From NCBI RefSeq assembly GCF_007746075.1, contig NZ_CP036339.1, positions 558,001 to 622,000 of the forward strand: a stretch of 64,000 nt of DNA, read 5' to 3'. The DNA comes from Lacipirellula limnantheis (GTDB taxonomy: Bacteria > Planctomycetota > Planctomycetia > Pirellulales > Lacipirellulaceae). The notes under the pieces were generated by a model. That model worked only from the letters and a program-made list of their open reading frames with translations, had not been told where the DNA came from and searched no databases. Positions 57,138 to 64,000 of this stretch are shown piece by piece (the stretch's first letter is position 1; every line of letters begins with the position of its first letter). A program made the translations under genes and the position numbers.

Positions 57138-58253
57138 ATGGCTAATCTGGCCGCCTACGAACTCGAAGACGCTATAGCTGCTTTTCCGGAAGTAGAGCCG
57201 TTCATCCGAGCTCCCCAGCGAATAGACCTTTACTTATGCGCATTGGGCTTTGAGCCTCGATGCTTGGCTTTGGCCAATCAATTGGCAACAGGCGGAAGCA
57301 CGGCAAGAGCGTGCCGTTACATTGAGCTCGGCACAAACGTTGATGACAATCGAACGAATCTTGAAAGTCTAAAAGATTCGCTTTCTGCAATGTCTCAAGA
57401 CGTAGATGGGCTAAATGCAGATGACATTGATTATGAAGCGGCACTTACGGATTTGCTCGCGAATCTGAGACGCGGTACTGATTGCACGCCTTTGATTGTG
57501 TTCGATATTAGCGTCGCGGCGAATCGTCTATTGCTCAAAACCTTCAAAGTCTTGCTGGAGGCCGACGTCGATCTACGCGTCCTGTACGCGGAGGCCGCTG
57601 CTTACCATCCAACCGAGGATGAGTTTCTGCAGGATCGCGAGAAATGGATTACCGATGGCAAGCTAGGCACCGAAGTCGGCGTCAGCTCCATTCTCCCAAC
57701 CTCCGGTTATTCCGGCCAGCATCTAGATCCTCTGCCCAACTGCGTCATCTTATTTCCTAGCTTTAGAAAGGACAGAAGTCTCGCAGTCGTTAGTAAAGTG
57801 GACGAAACGCTGATCACGAATCCTCGCCAGGAAGTGATATGGATTGTCGGATCTCCGCCCGGGGTGGCCAATAAGTGGAGAACCGGCGCGATGAAATCGA
57901 TTAACGAGATACCGGACACGGCACCGCAACACGAGGTGTCGACGTTCGACTACAAGAAGACAGTTGAAATCTTGGAGCGAATTTACAGAGAGAGATGGAC
58001 GCACTTCAACTTGACTGTATCCCCTCTCGGATCAAAGCTACAAGGCATCGGGACTGCGATATTCTGCTACCTGCATCCTGACGTAAAGCTGCTGTTTGCA
58101 GCTCCTCAACGATACAACGCGAAGGAATGGTCTATTGGCGTTGGTAATCTTTGGTGCGTTAAATTCGGCGAAACTGTACAGTTCCGGAAATCGCTAGACA
58201 ATATTGGCACGCTCAGAATTGATGATGGAGCTCAACGAATCCACAGACCATAG
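57138..58253 (+). CDS. Unknown protein partner of the kinase-ATPase
   Basis: 371 aa from ATG 57138. Residues about 20-135 start IDLYLCALGFEPRCLALANQ and include TPLIVFDISVAANRLLLKTF, which suggests a Rossmann-like fold. A second half has QEVIWIVGSPPGVANKWRTG, RWTHFNLTVSPLGSKLQGIG, and VKLLFAAPQRYNAKEWSIG. No catalytic motif is recognised. It overlaps the convergent DruA-like gene by 22 bases. With only 10 bases to the kinase-ATPase gene it almost certainly works with it, as effector or sensor. Confidence 0.65.
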   Translation: MANLAAYELEDAIAAFPEVEPFIRAPQRIDLYLCALGFEPRCLALANQLATGGSTARACRYIELGTNVDDNRTNLESLKDSLSAMSQDVDGLNADDIDYEAALTDLLANLRRGTDCTPLIVFDISVAANRLLLKTFKVLLEADVDLRVLYAEAAAYHPTEDEFLQDREKWITDGKLGTEVGVSSILPTSGYSGQHLDPLPNCVILFPSFRKDRSLAVVSKVDETLITNPRQEVIWIVGSPPGVANKWRTGAMKSINEIPDTAPQHEVSTFDYKKTVEILERIYRERWTHFNLTVSPLGSKLQGIGTAIFCYLHPDVKLLFAAPQRYNAKEWSIGVGNLWCVKFGETVQFRKSLDNIGTLRIDDGAQRIHRP

Positions 58254-59611
58254 TCCTCAGAACGGAATGCGCGGAACTCTTGCAGCCGGGCGGCGCGCGG
58301 AAGCATCCATCGCTCCCGAAAATAGCCGAACATCTCATCTGCGCTGAAATTAAACGCCTGAAGGGTGTCGTCTACGCCCGACAAATACTGTTTCGCATTC
58401 AGGGCAAGTGGGACAACGAAGATCTGTCGTCTGACGCCGTGACGCAGAAGGTCGCTAGGCAGGCCTGCGGAGGCGAGGCATTTCTTTACGACTTCGCGAC
58501 GATTTCGAAAGCCTGCACCCCAGCTAAGCTGCTTTGCTGTCGGCGAGCAATTGACCTTCGCATAGGTGAGCATCTCGTCATAGAGCCCATTGAGAAATTG
58601 AAAGTCCCCGAAGCCGCGAGTATAGCCTATGGGTGTATAGAGTTGCCGCTGTTGATAGCGAATCCGATTGTAGATGGACGACCGGCCGAGGGCAGACGTT
58701 GTTGTTAGTAGTGCGAGGTCGCCGTCTTGAGTCTTGCCGCTAATCAACGATCTGTGCGTTCCATACTTTGCTTTAAACCTTTCGCGAACCTCGTTGCTCG
58801 CTGCAAGCATTGCAATCAGCTTACCGCCTAATAAGTAAGAGTAAGGTGGCACTGCCCCCAAAACGAAAGCATCCATTATGTTCTGCAGGCGGCGTTTTCT
58901 GCTTGCAGGTGTGAATCCAATCCATTCGTCGCGTGCAGACAACGCGAACACTGGGTCGCCAAGCCCTATCACTCCTACAAGTTTCTGATTGCTCTCATCA
59001 ATGACTATGAACCGGAGACGTCGTCCATATCCAGATGAGATGGGTATGCTCCAGTGAAGGCACGCGTAGCGAAATAGCAACTCGTCTTCGCTGTCGCTTA
59101 CAACCTCAACCAGTCGTGGACGAATTTCCGTAACATCCAACGAAACTCCTTCCGCGATTCTGGATAGCAAGGCCTTCTCGTATCGCATCAATTGTGCTCG
59201 TGCACGATCCCTCTTGTGCTGCACCGCCAGGCCGTGCACCGTCCGAATTGTTTCCTTGTCTTCGAACGAGGGAGGGACAATTCTGCCTTTCTGATGACGA
59301 AAGCCTTGCTTTCTAAGCGACGCGATGATGTGGGCTTTCAGAAGTGTTCCGTCGTCGCCCGTAAGGCCATGAATGTACCCCGCCTTATCACGCGACGACG
59401 GAACTACATTCGCTCGCTTGCAGATGGCTTTAAGCTCGCCGTGAGTCAATCGCTCCAACATTTCTGCAGTTGAAAAGCGGCGACTCGATATTAGCCCCGA
59501 CAAGATTTCGGCTTTGGCTTTTCGCGTGCTGACTTCCATTCCGAGGGAAACGGAAATCGCTCGCAAGCGAGGTCTCCCAATTTCCTGCAGTATTTCTGTT
59601 CTGGTAATCAT
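58232..59611 (-). CDS. DruA-like DUF4338 protein with two SAP-like N-terminal repeats
   Basis: 459 aa (AAGG seven bases before the ATG). Two SAP-like helix pairs lie at about 10-40 (RLRAISVSLGMEVSTRKAKA) and 54-84 (THGELKAICKRANVVPSSRD). The core (about 160-345) matches DUF4338: LFRYACLHWSIPIS, GRRLRFIVIDESNQKLVGVI, SARDEWIGFTPASRKRRLQN, and an IYNRIRYQQR end. DruA of the Druantia anti-phage system is a DUF4338 protein. The large DruE helicase is not in the window, so this is either a lone DruA-type protein or part of another system. SAP units suggest DNA binding. Confidence 0.75.
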   Translation of the reverse strand: MITRTEILQEIGRPRLRAISVSLGMEVSTRKAKAEILSGLISSRRFSTAEMLERLTHGELKAICKRANVVPSSRDKAGYIHGLTGDDGTLLKAHIIASLRKQGFRHQKGRIVPPSFEDKETIRTVHGLAVQHKRDRARAQLMRYEKALLSRIAEGVSLDVTEIRPRLVEVVSDSEDELLFRYACLHWSIPISSGYGRRLRFIVIDESNQKLVGVIGLGDPVFALSARDEWIGFTPASRKRRLQNIMDAFVLGAVPPYSYLLGGKLIAMLAASNEVRERFKAKYGTHRSLISGKTQDGDLALLTTTSALGRSSIYNRIRYQQRQLYTPIGYTRGFGDFQFLNGLYDEMLTYAKVNCSPTAKQLSWGAGFRNRREVVKKCLASAGLPSDLLRHGVRRQIFVVPLALNAKQYLSGVDDTLQAFNFSADEMFGYFRERWMLPRAARLQEFRAFRSEDYGLWIR

Positions 59612-59788
59612 CAGCGACCTTGGCTGGCAAAAGACGCAGCATACATTGCATGCTTGCGATAAGCCAACCAGTACTCGAACGTGCCGTCCGATGGCTGTAG
59701 AATTACCGTCGTAATCGATTCGCGCGGCATCGAAAACTGCCCACGCCCCTTAGCTCAGTAGCAAAAAAGTTAACAGGTGCCGCACATC

Positions 59789-60712
59789 ATGCCGCCTACA
59801 GAAGACGCCAGCCAAACTGAAATAACTTCAATCGGCCAGATTCTTGGGCATCAGTTTGCTGTGCTAGATGATGGCTTCGTAAGGGTTGTCGACTACATGG
59901 GGTCCGACGATTCGATCGTTCAAGCTGCCCGCATTTCGTACGGCGCAGGCACGAAGCGCGTCAGTGAGGATCGAGGACTGATTCGCTACTTGATGCGGCA
60001 TAGGCACTCAACGCCATTTGAAATGTGTGAAATCAAATTACACGTACGCGTTCCAATGGACTGTTGGCGGCAGTGGATTCGACACCGAACGGCGAATGTG
60101 AACGAGTATTCGACAAGATACTCAGAGGCTATTGATGCAGCGCAGAAAACTGTTGCGAGTGATTGGCGAACTCAATCGTCCGTAAATCGTCAAGGTAGTG
60201 GCGAGCGACTCCCTGCCGAGGCCGGAAGCTTGCTGGCCGAGCGGGAACGTGAGCTCCACGAAATGGCTAGGGACGTGTATAACGAACGACTTGCGGCTGG
60301 CGTCGCCAGAGAGCAAGCTCGTAAAGATTTGCCGCTTTCAACGTATACTGAAGCATACTGGAAAATTGATCTTCATAATCTATTCCACTTTCTAGCTCTC
60401 CGAATGGATCCGCATGCGCAGCACGAGATTAGAGCGTACGCAGAATTGATAGGTCAAGAAATCGTGAGTAAGTGGTGTCCGCTCGCCTGGGAGGCATTCT
60501 TGGACTATCGCTTGAACAGCATATCGCTTTCAATGATCGAAGTGACTCTCATCCAGAGGATATGCGCGAATGATTCCGTCGGAGCTGTAGAAGCTTTGAA
60601 GGCCTTTGGTTTATTGGAGGTAGGCACGAATGGATTACTGCCTAATAGAGAGCGAGACGAATTGGAGTTGAAGTTTGATAAGCTAGGCCTAGCGAAGCCG
60701 TGGAGGAACTAA
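59789..60712 (+). CDS. thyX: Flavin-dependent thymidylate synthase
   Basis: 307 aa from ATG 59789; a GTG four codons upstream is also open. The ThyX signature RHRxxxxNEYSxRYS is seen as IRHRTANVNEYSTRYSE. AARISYG and RHRHSTPFEMCEIKLHVRVP are further family marks, and ARKDLPLSTYTEAYWKIDLH near the end completes the active site. It makes dTMP from dUMP with FAD and methylenetetrahydrofolate. Its place inside a lower-G+C defence-like block suggests a phage-derived or auxiliary role rather than the main copy. Confidence 0.92.
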   Translation: MPPTEDASQTEITSIGQILGHQFAVLDDGFVRVVDYMGSDDSIVQAARISYGAGTKRVSEDRGLIRYLMRHRHSTPFEMCEIKLHVRVPMDCWRQWIRHRTANVNEYSTRYSEAIDAAQKTVASDWRTQSSVNRQGSGERLPAEAGSLLAERERELHEMARDVYNERLAAGVAREQARKDLPLSTYTEAYWKIDLHNLFHFLALRMDPHAQHEIRAYAELIGQEIVSKWCPLAWEAFLDYRLNSISLSMIEVTLIQRICANDSVGAVEALKAFGLLEVGTNGLLPNRERDELELKFDKLGLAKPWRN

Positions 60713-60789
60713 GGAGTTCGCTCGGCATTGAGCCATGGCGTTCAGTTGTGAACGAGCACGGTGATCAGCCATAGCTTTGGAGAAGACCT

Positions 60790-61866
60790 ATGCTCGTATT
60801 ACTATCGTCAGCATTCTCGCCTCGCTATCGGCACGATATCCTGCGGTGCGTTGCAGCACCACTGGAAGCTCAAATTCAATTCCGATACGACAAGCGCCAT
60901 TGCAGTGACTCAAGCCTTACTTTGCTGCTAGGGCCTTCGCAGAGTCGAAGCGAGGAATGCGTCTTGATATGTTTCGTTGAAAGTGGTGTTAGCAGCGGGG
61001 TATTGCCTCTCGTTCCGGTGCGGCTGGCAACTGTGAAAGATGTCCGTGACTATGGAGGCACACTTACGATCGAGCTTTGTTTGAAGGAATTCGTTTTCAC
61101 TAGAAGTGAGGAATTCACTCAAGCGGTTGTCACTTCCACGGGCGGTATTTCCCCAACAATGGTCGAGGGAGGCGCAGTCCAAGGGCGTTTCTGCTTTGAG
61201 GTCGACCGTGCGCGAGTTCTACCGGTGGCGAGTATCGGAGCACAGCTGACGGTGTGGTCGACCGTCGTCGAACAACTGCAGATGTCTTCTGCATTCAAAG
61301 ACGAGCCGTACTTTTGGGTTCTTACCGGAGTTGTTGACCTTGGCGCAAATCGGACGTCGAGTGAAGAACTCCGCAAGTGGCCGCACTACCTAAGCTATTC
61401 GAATCAACAGGCTGTTGAGATATATCACTATCGTCCGCAGAAGTCCCAAGTGCCGCAGGGCGCAATTTCAATTGAGGCAGGCGGACCTGTTGTAGGGACG
61501 AGTCCTCCCACCCTTGAAGTCGACTCGCGCTATGATCTCAAGCGATGGTACTTCGGAACTACCGAACCAAGCTCAAAAGATCAGTTCGGATGGTTTCGGT
61601 TTCGCACGAATCAGGATTGGACGCTAGATTTGCCTGTAGCTCTCAAGAAATCCTGGTGGAACTATCCTCTAGCAGTTGCCTTGTGCGGTTCCTTTATTGC
61701 CTTGCCGCCTATAACTGCTTACGTGACTCAGCATTACCATGAGATTACTCTCAACTCGATCGATGCTCCACATTGGGGGCTGATAGTCAATGTTGGATTG
61801 AGTCTGGCCAGCGGACTTGTGGCCGCGGCCGTAGTCCTTGCGAGCCTTCCCAGACTGAGACCCTAA
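60790..61866 (+). CDS. Unknown protein with two C-terminal membrane segments
   Basis: 358 aa. A soluble, beta-rich region (about 1-290) is followed by two hydrophobic segments (about 298-317, YPLAVALCGSFIALPPITAY; about 329-352, WGLIVNVGLSLASGLVAAAV). No signal peptide. No family is recognised. The layout, a cytosolic sensor part and a two-segment membrane anchor, is common in abortive-infection effectors, but this is only a guess. It follows thyX by 77 bases on the same strand and has the same lower G+C. Confidence 0.6.
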   Translation: MLVLLSSAFSPRYRHDILRCVAAPLEAQIQFRYDKRHCSDSSLTLLLGPSQSRSEECVLICFVESGVSSGVLPLVPVRLATVKDVRDYGGTLTIELCLKEFVFTRSEEFTQAVVTSTGGISPTMVEGGAVQGRFCFEVDRARVLPVASIGAQLTVWSTVVEQLQMSSAFKDEPYFWVLTGVVDLGANRTSSEELRKWPHYLSYSNQQAVEIYHYRPQKSQVPQGAISIEAGGPVVGTSPPTLEVDSRYDLKRWYFGTTEPSSKDQFGWFRFRTNQDWTLDLPVALKKSWWNYPLAVALCGSFIALPPITAYVTQHYHEITLNSIDAPHWGLIVNVGLSLASGLVAAAVVLASLPRLRP

Positions 61867-62209
61867 TCGAGCCGATTCGCTGATTTCGAATTAAGCAAGA
61901 ACGGAATGAGGACAAGATCGTCGACGTCACAATAACTGCACGCCAGCAGAGTCGGCGTGTTGAAAGTTGATGCCATACTAAGATGCGTGGCTCGCCCCGA
62001 TCGCACCTAACTGTCAGAGAGGTTGTTATACGGCTCGGTACGAAGTAACAATTCGAGCTCACGGCGTTGCGCGTCAGTGAGTGAAGGCCATGCGACTATC
62101 AGATTCGCCAGCTGCGCGCTCACCTCGACCGGGGTGCAACAATAGGTGCAACTGTCCTTTCTCGCTTGCCCTAAGTCCCCGCTTGGCAACAGATTAAGCA
62201 ACTCGGCCC
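61867..62209. other. Stretch of about 340 bases without a supported gene
   Basis: No open frame with a domain or ribosome binding site is seen. A minus-strand frame (62007-62474) crosses the tRNA fragment and reads GGGIRTPDTRI, which is the usual false translation of a tRNA 3' end. Confidence 0.4.
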
Positions 62210-62256
62210 GCAGAATCATAATCCGCGTGTCGGGGGTTCGAATCCCTCCTCCGCTA
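62210..62256 (+). tRNA. 3' half of a tRNA (CAT anticodon), 5' half missing; candidate attachment site
   Basis: Read in order: anticodon arm GCAGA-ATCATAA-TCCGC (one mismatched pair, anticodon CAT), five-base variable loop GTGTC, T arm GGGGG-TTCGAAT-CCCTC, acceptor strand CTCCGCT and A. Upstream there is no D arm and no AGCGGAG acceptor 5' strand. A tRNA 3' half alone is the common scar of integration by a tyrosine recombinase. TTTTT follows shortly after. A functional tRNA is unlikely. Confidence 0.6.
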
Positions 62257-62746
62257 CTTTTTGTCTCTTGCGAGCTCGATCGCTCCGCGTGCCCCGCAGT
62301 CCGGGCGCAACTTGTTTCGCTGCAATACATTTGGGGCAGCGATTCTCTTCCTTGCGACCGCCGAGTCGTCCTCTCTTCAGGCAGACTGAGGTCGTAAAGT
62401 GAATCCAATTTTGTCCAACCGCGCGCCCATCTCTCCCGAATTGGTCCCAGTTTGGAGCGCGGGTCCGTCAACAATTTACGATATTTTCGGCCTTACCAGA
62501 GACAGTCGGGTCGCCAAAAATACCTTTTGTAAGTGTGCATTTTCTGCAGTGATCTGCCAAAATGCGGCTGGAGACTTTTCGTCAGGCGGCGGCTGAGGAT
62601 GGATCGAGGCCGCGCGCCGCCATTAAGCGCCCTTTCAGTTGCGATGCCGTTTGCGGGTAAAGTCGACGCAGAAGTGCGTTCATCACCCGCAGCGGAGAGA
62701 GTTGAGACGCGACTGGCGGGCGAGCACAGTTGATGGAGGAAGGCGG
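62257..62746. other. Spacer before the DUF1549/DUF1553 gene
   Basis: No gene is supported in this stretch. It should hold the promoter of the gene that starts at 62747. A GGAGGAAGG element close to the start (62735-62743) is its ribosome binding site. Confidence 0.4.
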
Positions 62747-64000
62747 ATGATGGAGAGATCCGATTCTTGGGCAGTACGTCAGCCGCAAAGTATCACGCTC
62801 CCTCGGCAGCTAGTTTTCGCGATTGCGCTGACGATCGTTTGGACTCCCTCGTTTGCCGCGGCGGGCGATCCGCCGGCTCCGCTCCGCGAGCGGATCGACC
62901 AGCTCCTGGCCGAAACCAGCGCCGGCGTTTCTGCTCCGCTGGTCGGCGACGCCGAATTCCTCCGTCGGATCTCGCTCGATTTGATCGGCGTCCCCCCCGC
63001 GGTCGAGGAGGTTCGCTCCTTTCTGGCCGACCAGAATCCCGCCAAGCGCGAAGCGGCCGTCGACCGGCTCCTTAACCATCCCCGCTACGCGCGCCACATG
63101 GCCGAAGTTTTCGACGTTCTGCTCATGGAGCGGCGTCCGTACGTGAACGTCACGGCCGACGAGTGGCATCAGTACTTGCTCAAGGCTTTCCGCGAGAATC
63201 GCCCCTACAACGAGTTGGCCAAGGAGATTCTTGAGGCAGACGGCGCCGAACCCCATCCGCGCGCGGCAGTCCGCTTCTATCTCGATCGTCAAGCTGACCC
63301 GAATCTGCTCACGCGGGACGTTGGGCGCATCTTTTTTGGGCGCGATCTACAGTGCGCGCAGTGTCACGATCACCCACTGGTGCTCGACTATCTCCAGGCC
63401 GACTACCATGGGCTGCTCGCGTTCTATAGCTCTGGAAGTGCTTTCGTGGCGCCCGCGCCCGACGGCAAAACGTACTACGCCGAGAAGGCGGGCGACCGAC
63501 TGACGTTCGAGTCGGTCTTCGTCGAAGGGAAACACACGACTGGCCCTAAACTACTTGGGCTGACCGCGTTGGAGGAGCCCCCTCTCTACCCCGACGAACT
63601 CTACGTCGTGAAGCCCGCCGAAAATGTCCGGCCCGTGCCAAAGTTCAGCCGTCGCGCCAAGCTCTCGGAGATGTCGACGAATGGGACGAACCGTCCATTC
63701 AACGAGAACATCGCCAATCGCCTCTGGGCGCACATGATGGGGCGCGGGCTGGTGGAGCCGGTCGACTTTCATCACTCTGCCAATCCACCGTCGAATCCGG
63801 CGCTCATGCGACTGCTTGGCGAAGAGTTCGCGGCGAGCGGCTTTAACGTCAAATCATTCTGGCGAGAACTCGCGCTGACGCAGGTCTACCAACGTTCGAT
63901 CGACCCGCCGCCCGATCCGGCCAGCTTCGCGCCGCTGGCTTCATCGCTGGCCGCCGAACTTGAACAACGGCTCCAACAGGTGCGGAGTTCCGCTCAGGCG
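62747..64000 (+). CDS. DUF1549/DUF1553 planctomycete protein, runs off the window
   Basis: 418 codons are visible, with no stop. A hydrophobic segment (about 22-38, LVFAIALTIVWTPSFAA) is probably a signal peptide. Then LRERIDQLLAETSAG, FLRRISLDLIGVPPAVEEVR and HPRYARHMAEVFDVLL match DUF1549. CAQCHDHPL is a CxxCH haem-binding-type motif. RPFNENIANRLWAHMMGRGL and LGEEFAASGFNVKSFWRELA match the start of DUF1553. These domains are very common in Planctomycetota and nearly confined to them and relatives. ATG 62750 is an equally possible start. Confidence 0.9.
   Translation, partial: MMERSDSWAVRQPQSITLPRQLVFAIALTIVWTPSFAAAGDPPAPLRERIDQLLAETSAGVSAPLVGDAEFLRRISLDLIGVPPAVEEVRSFLADQNPAKREAAVDRLLNHPRYARHMAEVFDVLLMERRPYVNVTADEWHQYLLKAFRENRPYNELAKEILEADGAEPHPRAAVRFYLDRQADPNLLTRDVGRIFFGRDLQCAQCHDHPLVLDYLQADYHGLLAFYSSGSAFVAPAPDGKTYYAEKAGDRLTFESVFVEGKHTTGPKLLGLTALEEPPLYPDELYVVKPAENVRPVPKFSRRAKLSEMSTNGTNRPFNENIANRLWAHMMGRGLVEPVDFHHSANPPSNPALMRLLGEEFAASGFNVKSFWRELALTQVYQRSIDPPPDPASFAPLASSLAAELEQRLQQVRSSAQA

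Noticed and set aside
62007..62474. 155-aa minus-strand frame with GGGIRTPDTRI
   Set aside because: This is the well-known false translation of a tRNA 3' end.

Overview
The window looks like accessory DNA of a planctomycete, probably Pirellulales. Indicators are a 3' edge gene with a DUF1549/DUF1553 layout and a CxxCH haem motif, a sigma factor-Ser/Thr kinase pair of planctomycete type, secreted proteins with an IGTAKARGDYS motif, and moderately high G+C. Plasmid functions are mixed with integration functions, so it is either a large plasmid or an integrated element.

Layout. (1) 1-8,100: a minus-strand operon (DUF3102/Dam-like protein, divergent tubulin/FtsZ-like protein, membrane VWA protein, Dam-type N6-adenine methyltransferase cut by the window edge), divergent from a sigma factor and Ser/Thr kinase. 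A decayed copy of the kinase 3' end and its downstream DNA follows. (2) 9,250-13,270: a replicon with a RepA-type initiator, an iteron array, a 9-bp-periodic repeat upstream of parA, ParA and a small ParB-like partner. (3) 13,340-15,610: about 1.5 kb without a credible reading frame but packed with stem-loops, followed by a 239-aa protein of unknown function and a DUF104/PIN toxin-antitoxin pair. (4) 16,400-18,110: a broken UPF0060 gene, a small conserved protein and its decayed paralogue, and a DEDDh exonuclease.

(5) 18,140-49,800: a heavy-metal resistance island of about 32 kb. The left, minus-strand half looks like copper handling: CopA-type ATPase, sigma factor with a Cys-rich tail, Csp-type copper storage protein, a triple-repeat Cys protein, a YHS-like lipoprotein, an RND pump and a double-length adaptor. 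The right, plus-strand half has a secreted HMA protein with a MacAB/DevBCA-like ABC exporter, a CzcCBA-type RND system and a Zn/Cd-type P-ATPase. Four small secreted Cys/His-rich proteins lie beside the export modules.

(6) 49,816-54,313: a secreted His-rich protein, a tyrosine recombinase, a second copy of the small CxxC/CPxC protein family, an ArdC-like antirestriction protein, a lone CHC2 zinc finger and a small conserved protein with a strong terminator. (7) 54,593-61,866: a lower-G+C candidate defence island: a kinase-P-loop ATPase fusion, an unknown partner, a SAP+DUF4338 (DruA-like) protein, ThyX and a protein with two C-terminal membrane segments. (8) 62,210-62,256: the 3' half of a tRNA with a CAT anticodon and no 5' half, a plausible attachment-site scar. 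A DUF1549/DUF1553 gene then runs off the end.

The strongest leads for something undescribed are the giant structured RNA with its 239-aa protein, the kinase-ATPase defence candidate, and the tubulin-like/VWA/inactive-Dam operon next to a sigma-kinase pair. All family assignments are by eye; no database search was run.
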